64,000 nucleotides of DNA from Ruegeria halocynthiae (GTDB lineage: Bacteria; Pseudomonadota; Alphaproteobacteria; Rhodobacterales; Rhodobacteraceae), in the NCBI RefSeq assembly GCF_900106805.1, contig NZ_FNNP01000006.1:124001-188000 (forward strand), in the 5' to 3' direction. Positions 35,562 through 46,095 of the stretch are shown here, one piece after another; positions within the stretch are counted from its first letter, which is position 1; each line of letters begins with the position of its first letter. Below the pieces are notes generated by a model. The model worked only from the letters and a program-made list of their open reading frames with translations, did no database searches and was not told where the DNA came from. The position numbers and the translations under genes are program-made.

Positions 35562-36401
35562 TCAGTGAGCCAGAAACACCGGTACTTCGGATTGTTCCAG
35601 CATATTCCGGGTCGCACCGCCCAAAATGGCTTCGCGGAAACGCGAATGACCATAGGCGCCCATGACAATCATGTCGGCTTCGGTGTCAGCTGCATGGCGG
35701 TTGAGGATATCCGAAACACGCGTCATCGTCTTGCTGAGCACGTCGATTTCGCATTTCACCCCATGCCGCGCCAGCAACTGAGACAGCAGCCCGCCTGGGT
35801 CCGAGCGATCCGGCCCATGACGTGGCGGGTCAATCACGACGATCCGCACAAGTTCGGCGCGCTTCAGAAATGGCAACGCACAGCGAATGGCTCGCATCGC
35901 CTCGACGCTTTCATTCCAGCCCACTATCACGGTTTTAGGAGAAGATACCGGTTTGGCGTTGTCAGGCATCAAAAGAACAGGGGCGTGGCCCTCGAACATG
36001 GCGGCCTCGACGATCGGTTCGGCTTCGGCGTCTCGGTCTTTGCCATAGGGTCGCGGCAAAATCACGAGATCCGAGAAGCGCGCCCGACGCGCCACGTGCC
36101 GCCCGATATCAGCGATCTGGGCCACGCCGTTTTCCGCCGACCACCGCACACCCGACTTGCCAAAATAGGTCTGGGCATAGGCAAGGATCTCATCGGATTC
36201 GGCATTGGCACGGCTCAGGGTTTCCTGCAGGATCAATGCGTTGGCGCCGGCATAATAGTATCCGGTCTGACTGCGATCAACGCCAAGACACAGTGCTTCA
36301 GCATGGGCATCCTGTGCTTCCGCCAGCGCCACGATCTGCGCCAAGGCCGTTTGAGAAAGCTCGGTTTCCGTCATGACTGTAAGAAGGGATTTATATGCCA
36401 T
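35562..36401 (-). CDS. Universal stress protein (tandem UspA)
   Basis: A 279-residue protein with two Usp-like halves. The C-terminal half has the ATP-binding signature GAYGHSRFREAILGGATRNML (G-2x-G-9x-G pattern) and the VIVGWNESVEAMRAI start of a Usp domain. The N-terminal half (SLLTVMTETELSQTALAQIVALAE) is more diverged. The ATG giving MAYKSLLTV is preferred, since the longer frame adds a Cys/Arg-rich leader. It diverges from ccoN, and one FNR box serves the shared 194-bp gap. Usp genes next to cco clusters are common in Rhodobacterales and fit induction under low oxygen. Confidence 0.88.
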   Translation of the reverse strand: MAYKSLLTVMTETELSQTALAQIVALAEAQDAHAEALCLGVDRSQTGYYYAGANALILQETLSRANAESDEILAYAQTYFGKSGVRWSAENGVAQIADIGRHVARRARFSDLVILPRPYGKDRDAEAEPIVEAAMFEGHAPVLLMPDNAKPVSSPKTVIVGWNESVEAMRAIRCALPFLKRAELVRIVVIDPPRHGPDRSDPGGLLSQLLARHGVKCEIDVLSKTMTRVSDILNRHAADTEADMIVMGAYGHSRFREAILGGATRNMLEQSEVPVFLAH

Positions 36402-36487
36402 GTAGCCCTCGTATTTCTGGTTCCGCCTCGTGCGGATCGCGCACTTGATTTCTGAAAAATACCTGTCACAGAAATCAGGGGCTTGTC

Positions 36488-36501
36488 TTGACACAGATCA
36501 A
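36488..36501. promoter_or_regulatory. FNR box between uspA and ccoN
   Basis: TTGACACAGATCAA matches TTGATNNNNATCAA with one mismatch. It lies 94 bp before ccoN and 86 bp before uspA, so FnrL could activate both directions. It resembles the boxes at hemN/fnrL and ccoG. Confidence 0.88.
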
Positions 36502-36595
36502 AGCAGCAAAATTGACCTCACTGCATTACGACAAGCAGTCAAATTGGTTTCGCGCGGCATGAAGAATCGCGCGGGGCATGGCAAAGGGACGCAAT

Positions 36596-38203
<1,608 letters not shown>

Positions 38204-38219
38204 AGGGAGGGCCGGAGCA

Positions 38220-38948
38220 ATGGCAATTCTCGACAAACATAAGATCCTCGAGACCAACGCGACCCTCCTGCTGATCTTCAGCTTTCTGGTCGTGACCATC
38301 GGTGGCCTGGTGCAGATCACCCCGCTGTTCTACCTAGAGAACACCATCGAGAAGGTGGAGGGTATGCGTCCCTACACCCCCTTGGAGATGGCAGGGCGTG
38401 ACATCTACATTCGTGAAGGTTGCTATACCTGTCACAGCCAGATGATCCGCCCGATGCGGGATGAGGTCGAACGCTATGGCCACTACTCGCTGGCGGCAGA
38501 ATCGATGTATGACCACCCCCACCAATGGGGTTCCAAGCGTACCGGGCCCGACCTGGCCCGCGTGGGAGGTCGCTATTCGGATCAGTGGCAGGTGGATCAC
38601 CTGCGCAATCCGCAGTCGGTTGTGCCGGAATCGGTGATGCCAAAATACGGCTTCCTTGAGCACCGTAAGATTGATGGCAAATACATCGGTGATGTTATGG
38701 CTGCGAATGCGCTGGTCGGTACACCCTATACCGACGAGATGCTGGAGAACGCGCAAGCCGACTTCCGCGCTCAGGCCGACCCGGACAGCGACTATGATGG
38801 GCTGCTGGAGCGCTATGGTGAAAAGGTGAACGTGCGCAACTTTGATGGTCAGCCAGAACTGACCGAGGCTGATGCGTTGGTCGCTTATCTGCAGATGCTG
38901 GGCACGTTGGTCGATTTCTCGACCTTCACCCCAGACGCAAGCCGCTAA
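38220..38948 (+). CDS. ccoO: cbb3 oxidase subunit II (monoheme cytochrome c)
   Basis: A 242-residue membrane-anchored cytochrome c subunit. After a short N-terminal helix ([19 protein letters not shown]), the heme site CYTCHSQ follows IREG. Distal residues include VMPKYGFLE with the Met ligand, and the protein ends with the region [15 protein letters not shown]. It relays electrons from CcoP to CcoN. The gene lies 16 bp after ccoN and just before ccoQ. Confidence 0.96.
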   Translation: MAILDKHKILETNATLLLIFSFLVVTIGGLVQITPLFYLENTIEKVEGMRPYTPLEMAGRDIYIREGCYTCHSQMIRPMRDEVERYGHYSLAAESMYDHPHQWGSKRTGPDLARVGGRYSDQWQVDHLRNPQSVVPESVMPKYGFLEHRKIDGKYIGDVMAANALVGTPYTDEMLENAQADFRAQADPDSDYDGLLERYGEKVNVRNFDGQPELTEADALVAYLQMLGTLVDFSTFTPDASR

Positions 38949-38959
38949 GGAGGGTTGTG

Positions 38960-39145
38960 ATGGAAGAGTACACACTCCTCAGGCAGTTCGCGGATAGCTG
39001 GATGTTGCTGCTGTTGTTCGCCTTCTTCGTTGGCATCGTGATCTGGGTTTTCCGCCCAGGTGCCAGCAAGGAATACAAAGACACCGCCAGTATCCCCTTC
39101 CGGCATCAAGACAAACCCGCCGAATCCAAGGAGGCGAGGAAATGA
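38960..39145 (+). CDS. ccoQ: cbb3 oxidase subunit IV
   Basis: A 61-residue single-pass protein (WMLLLLFAFFVGIVIWVF) with a charged C-terminal tail. The ATG used follows AGGAGG; a GTG one codon earlier is possible. CcoQ stabilises the complex, and in Rhodobacter it protects the signal path to the PrrBA system. It overlaps ccoP by four bases (ATGA). Confidence 0.93.
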   Translation: MEEYTLLRQFADSWMLLLLFAFFVGIVIWVFRPGASKEYKDTASIPFRHQDKPAESKEARK

Positions 39146-40005
39146 GCAAGACACCTGATAAACAGCCGGGTGATCCGAATACAACGGGTCATAGCTGGGA
39201 CGGTATCGAGGAATTCGACAATCCAATGCCGCGCTGGTGGCTGTGGACCTTCTACGCCACCATCATCTGGGCGGTGATCTATACGATCCTGTACCCGGCA
39301 TGGCCGCTGGTTCACTCGGCGACGGCAGGTGTGTTGGGCTGGTCCTCGCGTGAGCTGGTTCAGCAAGACATGATTGCCTTTGAAGAGGCGAACGCGCCCT
39401 TGAACGCCAAGTTGGTGGAAACTTCGCTGGATGACGTCGCCAAGGATGCCGAGCTGCAGCAATACGCCGTCAACGCAGGGGGCGCTGTATTCCGAACCTG
39501 GTGCGCGCAGTGCCATGGCTCGGGTGCGCAGGGTGCGCCAGGCTTCCCGAACCTGCTGGATGACGCATGGCTGTGGGGCGGTACTCTGGAGGATATCGAG
39601 TACACCATTGCCCACGGTATCCGTAACGAGGAAAGCGACGATGCGCGCTATTCCGAGATGCCGGCCTTTGGTGAAATCCTCGAACATGACGAGATCACTC
39701 AGGTGGTTCAATATGTCATGTCTCTGACCAATGCGCAGACCGACGATGCGGCGGCGCAGGCGGGTAAGGTTGTGTTTGAGGATAACTGTTCTTCGTGCCA
39801 TGGCGAAGATGGCAAAGGTGATGTCACACAAGGCGCGCCAAACCTGACCGATGCGATCTGGCTTTTTGGTGGTAGCGAAGAGGCGTTGACTGAAACAGTC
39901 ACCAACAGCCGCTTTGGCGTCATGCCCGCGTGGGAAACCCGCCTGACTGACGCGCAGGTCCGCGCTGTGTCAGCTTATGTCCACCAGTTGGGTGGCGGTC
40001 AGTAA
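39142..40005 (+). CDS. ccoP: cbb3 oxidase subunit III (diheme cytochrome c)
   Basis: A 287-residue subunit with an N-terminal hairpin anchor (WWLWTFYATIIWAVIYTILYP) and two cytochrome c domains. Heme sites are CAQCHGSG and CSSCHGEDG. Distal Met residues are likely in YSEMPAFGE and FGVMPAWE. The opening HSWDGIEEFDNPMPRWWLWTF is a diagnostic CcoP segment. It accepts electrons from soluble or anchored cytochrome c. Two hairpins follow the stop. Confidence 0.97.
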   Translation: MSKTPDKQPGDPNTTGHSWDGIEEFDNPMPRWWLWTFYATIIWAVIYTILYPAWPLVHSATAGVLGWSSRELVQQDMIAFEEANAPLNAKLVETSLDDVAKDAELQQYAVNAGGAVFRTWCAQCHGSGAQGAPGFPNLLDDAWLWGGTLEDIEYTIAHGIRNEESDDARYSEMPAFGEILEHDEITQVVQYVMSLTNAQTDDAAAQAGKVVFEDNCSSCHGEDGKGDVTQGAPNLTDAIWLFGGSEEALTETVTNSRFGVMPAWETRLTDAQVRAVSAYVHQLGGGQ

Positions 40006-40414
40006 GGATCAAAAGAACACCTCCGGGCGGTTTTCCGCCCGAAGGCTGAGGCACCGGCTGTTCAATCTGTTCGCGCGTTTCCAGAACAGCCGGTGCCGAT
40101 TTTCAAACAATAGGGCTGTGCCTCGCCGCGGTCCAGATACAGCTTCAATCAGTATCAAAGATCGTTCAGGTCCACCGCGCGCGGATGTTTTATCCACCAA
40201 TGATTTTCGGGCAGCCAGCGCCGCTTGTGGTGACCGGGTTTTGGCGCGTCGCGTATATGAGGGGCGTCAATACGGGTCGCGGTCATGAAGGATCTGGCAA
40301 AAACGGTCAGCATGGGTTTTCTCCTGTCCAAGATTGGCTCTGATCACAAGGATTGACCTTCGGCGCGCTGAATGCGACTCAATTACTGTTTCGTTGTGTA
40401 AGTGTGGATTACAT
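40006..40414. other. Non-coding region after ccoP with two strong hairpins
   Basis: No convincing gene is seen in these 409 bp. Two hairpins lie at its left end. The first pairs CGGGCGG (40024-40030) with CCGCCCG (40035-40041) around TTTT. The second is a perfect 14-bp stem, GGCACCGGCTGTTC (40050-40063) with GAACAGCCGGTGCC (40084-40097), followed by GATTTTC. They probably end the ccoNOQP transcript. The rest, up to the LysR gene, shows only short open frames without ribosome-binding sites. Confidence 0.7.
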
Positions 40415-41290
40415 ATGGATTGGCTTTCCCTACCCCCGATGGCCGCGCTCAGGGCTTTTGCGGCCTTTGCCGAGAAACGTAATGTCATCGAAGCTGGTGC
40501 CGCGTTGAACGTCAGTCATGCGGCCATCAGCCAGCAGCTGCGCGTGCTTGAGACACATCTGGGTGCGGCCTTGCTGGATCGCAGCGGCAAGGCGCTGACC
40601 CTGACTGCGGACGGAGAGCATCTGGCGCGAGCTCTGCTTCTGGGATTCGGTGCGATGGAGGCCGCCGTGGGTGATCTGGCGAGATCAGGTCAGGATCGGC
40701 CGGTGCATGTGTCACTGACGTCATCCTTTGCGGCCTCGTGGTTGATGCCGCGCCTTCCGGCCTTTCGCAAAACCCACCCCGAAGTGAACCTGATCCTCGA
40801 TCCATCTGCTGAAGTGGTCGATCTGCGCCCGGGTGGTATTGATATCGCCATTCGTTATGGACCCGGCGGTTGGGCCAGTGTCCAGTCGGAAATGTTGCTG
40901 CAGTCGCCGGTGGTCATCGTTGCTGCCCCCAAGCTGTTGGGTGGCAAGTCGTCTCTGACACCGACCGAACTTGCCCAATTGCCCTGGCTGGAAGAAATTG
41001 GCACCACCGAGGCAACGACATGGCTTGCAGAACATGGCGTCGGACCGGCACGGGGCGCAGGCCGGACTGAACTGCCGGGCAATCTGGTGCTGGATGGTTT
41101 GCGCGCCGGGCAAGGGGTGACCGTCACCGTGCGACATTTCGTCGAGCAGGATATTCAGGCCGGTCGAATCGTCGAGCTCTACGCCGAGCCAGATACACGC
41201 GGTTACCATATTGTGACGGCAAATACGGCACTTAGGCCTGCGGTCAAAACTTTTGTCTCGTGGTTAAGACGCCAGGCGCGCGAAACGTGA
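40415..41290 (+). CDS. LysR-family transcriptional regulator
   Basis: A 291-residue LysR regulator of the GcvA-like group. The N-terminal winged helix shows PPMAALRAFAAFAEKRNVIEAGAALNVSHAAISQQLRVLE, with the usual recognition helix. The substrate-binding domain (VHVSLTSSFAASWLMPRLPAFRKTHPEVNLIL) and the GcvA-type DLRPGGIDIAIRYGPGGW follow. The ATG giving MDWLSLPP is preferred over upstream in-frame codons that add a Cys-rich leader. It sits between ccoNOQP and ccoGHIS without an obvious divergent partner. The inducer and targets are unknown. Confidence 0.87.
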   Translation: MDWLSLPPMAALRAFAAFAEKRNVIEAGAALNVSHAAISQQLRVLETHLGAALLDRSGKALTLTADGEHLARALLLGFGAMEAAVGDLARSGQDRPVHVSLTSSFAASWLMPRLPAFRKTHPEVNLILDPSAEVVDLRPGGIDIAIRYGPGGWASVQSEMLLQSPVVIVAAPKLLGGKSSLTPTELAQLPWLEEIGTTEATTWLAEHGVGPARGAGRTELPGNLVLDGLRAGQGVTVTVRHFVEQDIQAGRIVELYAEPDTRGYHIVTANTALRPAVKTFVSWLRRQARET

Positions 41291-41316
41291 TAAAAGGTGT
41301 CTGTACGATGCGCGTT

Positions 41317-41330
41317 TTGACCCATGTCAA
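41317..41330 (+). promoter_or_regulatory. FNR box upstream of ccoG
   Basis: TTGACCCATGTCAA is a perfect inverted repeat (TTGAC/GTCAA) close to the FNR consensus. It lies 62 bp before the ccoG GTG start, a position suited to class II activation. Confidence 0.8.
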
Positions 41331-41392
41331 AGTTCCTATGCTTGTGATCTGGAAGAACACACACTCAGAAGAGCCAGTCCCGGAGCCAGCCT

Positions 41393-42820
41393 GTGAGCGA
41401 TTCCAACCCGACCCCCAGCCTTTACGCCGCCAGAGAACCGATTTACCCAAGACGAGTCTCAGGCCCGTTCAGAAACCTCAAGTGGATCATCATGGCGGTG
41501 ACACTGGGCATCTACTATGTAACGCCGTGGTTCAGGTGGGATCGGGGGCCTAGCCTCCCGGATCAGGCGGTCCTGCTGGATCTGGCGAACCGGCGCTTTT
41601 ACTTCTTCTGGATCGAAATCTGGCCGCACGAGTTCTATTTCGTCGCTGGGCTTTTGATCATGGCGGGGCTGGGATTGTTCCTGTTCACCTCGGCGCTTGG
41701 TCGCGTTTGGTGCGGGTATGCGTGCCCGCAGACCGTATGGACTGACCTGTATATTCTCGTTGAACGCTGGATCGAGGGGGATCGTAATGCGCGTTTGCGG
41801 TTGCATCGTCAGAAAAAACTGGATTTCCGCAAGGCGCGTCTGCGGCTGACCAAATGGGTTGTCTGGTTCTTCATCGGGCTGGCGACCGGCGGTGCGTGGG
41901 TCTTTTACTTTGCTGACGCGCCGACATTAGCGCGTGATCTGGTGACTGGAAATGCGCATCCGGTAGCTTACACCACGATGTTGATCTTGACAGCGACGAC
42001 CTTCTTTTTTGGCGGCTTCGCGCGTGAACAGATTTGTATCTATGCCTGCCCATGGCCGCGCATTCAGGCTGCGATGATGGACGAGGATACTCTGGTCGTC
42101 GGCTATCGCGAATGGCGAGGTGAGCCGCGTGGCAAGGGAAAACGTACAGAGGATAGCGAACTGGGCGATTGCATTGATTGTATGGCCTGCGTGAATGTCT
42201 GCCCGGTCGGGATCGACATCCGCGATGGGCAGCAGTTGGAATGCATCACCTGTGCGCTTTGCATTGACGCCTGTGACGACATGATGGCCAAGATCGGCAA
42301 GCCACGTGGTCTGATCGACTATATGGCGCTAAGCGATGAGACGCGCGAACGCGAAGGTCATCCGCCAAAGAATGTGTGGAAACACGTCCTGCGTCCGCGC
42401 ACGATCCTGTATACCACTTTGTGGTCGCTGGTCGGATTTGCCCTGCTCTTTGCCCTGTTCATCCGGTCGGATATCGACCTGACCGTGGCCCCGGTGCGGA
42501 ACCCGACTTTCGTGACCCTTTCGGACGGCACGATCCGCAACACCTATGACGTTCGACTGCGCAACAAGCATGGTGAAGATCAACCCTTCAAACTGACGAT
42601 TGCGGGTGATCCGTCGATGCAGATCGAAATCGAAGGCGTCGAAGGTGACACTGTAAATGTCACAGCAGATACGGCACAATTGACACGCGTCTACATCACG
42701 GCCTTGAAAGACACTGGTCCTGCGGCGGCTGACAGCACATCGGTTCGTATCTGGGTCGAGGATCTGGAAAGTGGCGAACGGGCCTATAAAGACACCACGT
42801 TCAACGGACGAGGAAACTGA
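41393..42820 (+). CDS. ccoG: cbb3 oxidase assembly polyferredoxin
   Basis: A 475-residue membrane iron-sulfur protein (FixG/RdxB/CcoG) that reduces copper for delivery to CuB. Five or so helices are visible. FTSALGRVWCGYACPQTVWTDL and EQICIYACPWPRIQAAMMDEDT are the conserved CxxxCP blocks. Two ferredoxin-type clusters appear as CIDCMACVNVCPVGID and CITCALCIDACDD. The periplasmic C-terminus has an Ig-like domain (NTYDVRLRNKHGEDQPFKL). The start is a GTG in the standard place. It is the first gene of ccoGHIS. Confidence 0.96.
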   Translation: MSDSNPTPSLYAAREPIYPRRVSGPFRNLKWIIMAVTLGIYYVTPWFRWDRGPSLPDQAVLLDLANRRFYFFWIEIWPHEFYFVAGLLIMAGLGLFLFTSALGRVWCGYACPQTVWTDLYILVERWIEGDRNARLRLHRQKKLDFRKARLRLTKWVVWFFIGLATGGAWVFYFADAPTLARDLVTGNAHPVAYTTMLILTATTFFFGGFAREQICIYACPWPRIQAAMMDEDTLVVGYREWRGEPRGKGKRTEDSELGDCIDCMACVNVCPVGIDIRDGQQLECITCALCIDACDDMMAKIGKPRGLIDYMALSDETREREGHPPKNVWKHVLRPRTILYTTLWSLVGFALLFALFIRSDIDLTVAPVRNPTFVTLSDGTIRNTYDVRLRNKHGEDQPFKLTIAGDPSMQIEIEGVEGDTVNVTADTAQLTRVYITALKDTGPAAADSTSVRIWVEDLESGERAYKDTTFNGRGN

Positions 42821-42822
42821 GG

Positions 42823-43281
42823 ATGGCAGAACGTCAATTCACTGGGAAACACGCACTTGCGGTATTTGTCGTGGCCTTTGGTGTGATCATAGCGGTGAAC
42901 CTCATCCTGGCTTATAGCGCGATCAAGACGTTCCCAGGGCTGGAAGTAAAGAACTCATACGTCGCCAGCCAGGAATTCAACGAACGTTTGCGGGAACATC
43001 AGGCGCTGGGCTGGGAAATCAAGGCTGAGCTGACCGGGGGGCTGTTGGTTGTGCACATCACCGACCAGACCGGTTCACCTGTTGAAGTTGCTGAGTTGCA
43101 GGCCGTCGTCGGACGCGCAACCCATGTGAAAGATGACTTTTCACCTGACTTTACTTTTGATGGCGTCACCTACGCTGCTCCGGCCGCGCTGGGCAAAGGT
43201 AACTGGAATATTCGCCTTGTGGCCAAGGCAAAAGACGGCGCCGAGTTTGCACAGCGTGTGCCGCTGTATGTGAAGGGCTAG
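42823..43281 (+). CDS. ccoH: cbb3 oxidase assembly protein FixH
   Basis: A 152-residue FixH/CcoH protein. A single N-terminal helix (GKHALAVFVVAFGVIIAVNLILAYSAI) is followed by the characteristic SYVASQEFNE block and a periplasmic beta domain (VGRATHVKDDFSPDFTFDG). It is needed for stable assembly of cbb3 subunits. The ATG follows the ccoG stop by 2 bp and is 4 bp ahead of ccoI, so translation is coupled. Confidence 0.94.
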   Translation: MAERQFTGKHALAVFVVAFGVIIAVNLILAYSAIKTFPGLEVKNSYVASQEFNERLREHQALGWEIKAELTGGLLVVHITDQTGSPVEVAELQAVVGRATHVKDDFSPDFTFDGVTYAAPAALGKGNWNIRLVAKAKDGAEFAQRVPLYVKG

Positions 43282-43285
43282 AGGG

Positions 43286-45463
43286 ATGACAGTACAAGCC
43301 ACTCCGGCCTCGGCGGCTTGTCCCGGTTGCATCGCGGCCCCGGCAGAACCGGTTCGGCCAATTCCCGAGGATGTGCAGATTGCCTTGTCTCTGCCGGGCA
43401 TCCATTGTTCGGCCTGTATCTCTACTGTTGAGCGTGAGTTAAATGCCCATCCCGGTGTCGAGGATGCGCGGGTCAATCTGACGCTCAAACGCGCGATGGT
43501 CAAAGCGGCTCCGGATACTCGTGCAGTCGATCTGATTCCGGTGCTGGAGCGCGCCGGTTTTGAAGCGCACGAACTGGACCCGGGTGCGCTGTCGGCCACG
43601 CAATCCGACAAGGCCGGGCGCGATCTGCTGATGCGGCTCGCGGTGGCGGGCTTTGCCTCAATGAATGTGATGCTGTTATCGGTTTCGGTCTGGTCTGGTG
43701 CCACCGACGCGACGCGCGACATGTTCCACTGGATTTCGGCAGCGATTGCGCTGCCCGCAATTGCGTTTTCGGCCCAACCCTTCTTTACCAATGCCTGGAG
43801 CGCGCTGCGCGTGCGCCGGTTGAACATGGATGTGCCGATAGTTCTGGCGATCCTTTTGGCGCTGGTAACGTCGATTTGGGAAACGGCACTTAGCGGTGAA
43901 CACGCCTATTTTGATGCCGCCCTGACATTGACCTTCTTTTTGTTGGCGGGCCGGTATCTCGATTATCGCACCCGTGCCGCTGCGCGTTCCGCAGCCGAAG
44001 AACTGACAGCGCTCGAGGTCCCTCGGGCGATTCGTCTGGTGGATGGGACCGAGGAGGAGGTCGCCGTCGTCAATCTCAATTTGGGTGATCTGGTTCTAGT
44101 ACGCCCCGGGGGGCGTATGCCGGTGGATGGCGAAATTGTCTCGGGCCAGTCCGAACTGGACCGATCTCTGCTGACCGGGGAAACCCTTCCTGTCTTTGCC
44201 GAGGTGGGGCTGAATGTCAGTGCTGGTGAGGTCAATTTGACCGGCCCGTTAACCATCCGTGCCACCGCGGTTGGCGAGGACACGTCGCTGCACCGCATGG
44301 CGGATCTGGTGGCCATCGCTGAATCGGGCCGGTCACGCTATACCTCGCTGGCGGACAAGGCGGCCAAGCTTTATGCGCCGGGGGTGCATATACTGTCGGC
44401 GCTCAGCTTTGTGGGGTGGTATATCTATTCCGGCGATATTCGCACCGCGCTAAACATCGCCGCCGCTGTGCTGATCATTACTTGCCCTTGCGCACTGGGG
44501 CTGGCGGTGCCGGCGGTGACCACCGCCGCCTCGGGTCGGTTGTTCCGCAACGGGATGCTGATCAAACACGCTACTGCGCTAGAGCGTCTTGCCGAGGTCG
44601 ATACGGTGGTGTTCGACAAGACCGGCACGCTCACCTCTGGCGCACCCGAGTTGACCGATCTTGGTGATCATTCGCGCGGCGATCTGCAAGTGGCCTTGGC
44701 CTTGGCCGAGGCGTCTTCGCACCCCTTGTCGCAGGCCCTTGCAAAAGCCGCACGCGAGGCCGGGATCAAGCCCGCCACCCTGCGCGACGTTCTCGAAGTG
44801 CCGGGCTATGGCACTGAAGGGCTCTTTCAAGATCAGCGCGTCCGTTTGGGCCGTGCAGCTTGGGTTGATGGCGAGGATGATGAGCAGACCACGGCCTGGC
44901 TCGCGATTGGATCGCGCCCGCCGCTGCGCTTTGCCTTCACGGACAGCCTTCGCGCCGGTGCGACAGAGGCCGTCGCTGCGTTCCGCGCGGCGGGCAAGGA
45001 CGTCATCCTGATTTCCGGCGATACGCAAGGCGCGGTGCGGGCTTTGGCAGGCAAGCTCGGCATCGAAGACTGGATTGCCCAAGCCCTGCCCCAGGACAAA
45101 GCCGCCAAGGTGCAGGAACTAAGCGATCAGGGTCGGCATGTCCTGATGGTTGGCGACGGGTTGAATGATACGGCTGCACTGGCAGCGGCGCATGTGTCTA
45201 TCTCTCCAGCTTCGGCGCTGGACGCGGCGCGGGTGGCGTCGGATATCGTATTGCTGGGTAATGATCTGTCGCCAATTGCCGAGGCCTGCAATACGGCGGT
45301 CATGGCGACACGCCGGATTCGCGAGAATTTCCGTATCGCCACCGTCTATAATGTAATCGCCGTGCCGCTGGCTGTCGCCGGTTTGGCGACACCACTGATC
45401 GCGGCCTTGGCGATGTCTACCTCGTCGATTACGGTGTCTCTGAACGCCCTGAGATTGAGGTGA
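43286..45463 (+). CDS. ccoI: Copper-translocating P1B-type ATPase CcoI
   Basis: A 725-residue copper P-type ATPase (FixI/CcoI) needed to metallate cbb3 oxidase. The N-terminus has a CxxC (PGCIAAP region) and a heavy-metal domain with HCSACIS. The ion-binding CPC is in ITCPCALGLAVP (about residue 400), and the phosphorylated Asp is in VVFDKTGTLTSG (about residue 443). The actuator LLTGETLPV and the hinge VMLVGDGLNDTAAL-type segment (HVLMVGDGLNDTAAL) are intact. Eight membrane helices are expected. Its stop is 5 bp before ccoS. Confidence 0.96.
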   Translation: MTVQATPASAACPGCIAAPAEPVRPIPEDVQIALSLPGIHCSACISTVERELNAHPGVEDARVNLTLKRAMVKAAPDTRAVDLIPVLERAGFEAHELDPGALSATQSDKAGRDLLMRLAVAGFASMNVMLLSVSVWSGATDATRDMFHWISAAIALPAIAFSAQPFFTNAWSALRVRRLNMDVPIVLAILLALVTSIWETALSGEHAYFDAALTLTFFLLAGRYLDYRTRAAARSAAEELTALEVPRAIRLVDGTEEEVAVVNLNLGDLVLVRPGGRMPVDGEIVSGQSELDRSLLTGETLPVFAEVGLNVSAGEVNLTGPLTIRATAVGEDTSLHRMADLVAIAESGRSRYTSLADKAAKLYAPGVHILSALSFVGWYIYSGDIRTALNIAAAVLIITCPCALGLAVPAVTTAASGRLFRNGMLIKHATALERLAEVDTVVFDKTGTLTSGAPELTDLGDHSRGDLQVALALAEASSHPLSQALAKAAREAGIKPATLRDVLEVPGYGTEGLFQDQRVRLGRAAWVDGEDDEQTTAWLAIGSRPPLRFAFTDSLRAGATEAVAAFRAAGKDVILISGDTQGAVRALAGKLGIEDWIAQALPQDKAAKVQELSDQGRHVLMVGDGLNDTAALAAAHVSISPASALDAARVASDIVLLGNDLSPIAEACNTAVMATRRIRENFRIATVYNVIAVPLAVAGLATPLIAALAMSTSSITVSLNALRLR

Positions 45464-45468
45464 ATCCC

Positions 45469-45627
45469 ATGGAAGTGCTTGCCTATCTGATCCCGATTTC
45501 CCTGCTTTTGGGTGGGGTTGGGCTTGTGGCGTTTATCTACACCGTGCGCTCGAACCAGTATGAGGACCCCGAGGGCGATGCACGCCGCATTCTCAGCGAC
45601 GAATGGGATGACAAACCCAAGCCGTGA
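45469..45627 (+). CDS. ccoS: cbb3 oxidase maturation protein CcoS
   Basis: A short 52-residue gene that follows ccoI by 5 bp. The product starts MEVLAYLIPISLLLGGVGLVA, a single membrane helix, then FIYTVRSNQYEDPEGDARRIL, the hallmark CcoS segment (QYEDPEGDARRIL), and a charged tail ending DDKPKP. CcoS is needed for cofactor insertion into the cbb3 oxidase and always occurs as the last ccoGHIS gene. Its position and sequence leave little doubt. Confidence 0.95.
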   Translation: MEVLAYLIPISLLLGGVGLVAFIYTVRSNQYEDPEGDARRILSDEWDDKPKP

Positions 45628-45707
45628 CAGGGGCGTCAACAACCCTTGAAATTGCCTCAATGCCCGGCTATGTCCGGCCCATCCGCTAGCAGAGAGATAG
45701 AAGCCTC

Positions 45708-45905
45708 ATGGCCACCTTAAACCCGATCCAGTTCATTCAGCAGGTCCGAGCCGAAGTTTCCAAGGTCGTCTGGCCGACCCGGCGAGAGGTGCTGCTGACC
45801 ACGGTCATGGTGTTTATCATGGCAGCGCTGACGGCTGTCTTCTTCGCACTGGTCGATCTGGGTATTCGGGGCGGCTTGCAGCTGATTCTGGGCGCGTTCG
45901 GCTAA
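45708..45905 (+). CDS. secE: Preprotein translocase subunit SecE
   Basis: A 65-residue single-helix SecE, the short form common in Alphaproteobacteria. NPIQFIQQVRAEVSKVVWPTRREVLLTT is the conserved amphipathic segment. The helix VMVFIMAALTAVFFALVDLGI follows. It stabilises SecY. Normally it sits with nusG; here 190 bp separate the two, including two hairpins. Confidence 0.95.
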   Translation: MATLNPIQFIQQVRAEVSKVVWPTRREVLLTTVMVFIMAALTAVFFALVDLGIRGGLQLILGAFG

Positions 45906-45951
45906 GCCCGTCCGGGGCCGGTGGAATCGCCATTGCCCCTTGCAGAGCGCG

Positions 45952-46022
45952 CCGTGTCAGAGTAGGTGACACGGAACTATTCGGAATGGGCGTGCGGCGA
46001 TTCGAGCTGCGCGCCGCTTTTT
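45952..46022 (+). terminator. Hairpins between secE and nusG
   Basis: Two stems occur in the gap. CCGTGTCA (45952-45959) pairs with TGACACGG (45967-45974) around 7 nt. GCGGCG (45994-45999) pairs with CGCCGC (46012-46017) and is followed directly by five T (46018-46022), like an intrinsic terminator. This may separate secE from nusG transcription or attenuate it. Confidence 0.55.
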
Positions 46023-46095
46023 ATTCCGGGTGGCGTGATAGATTTTCAACGATGGGCGCGGTCGCGACCCAAAGGCAAACAAGGACGACAGGTTC

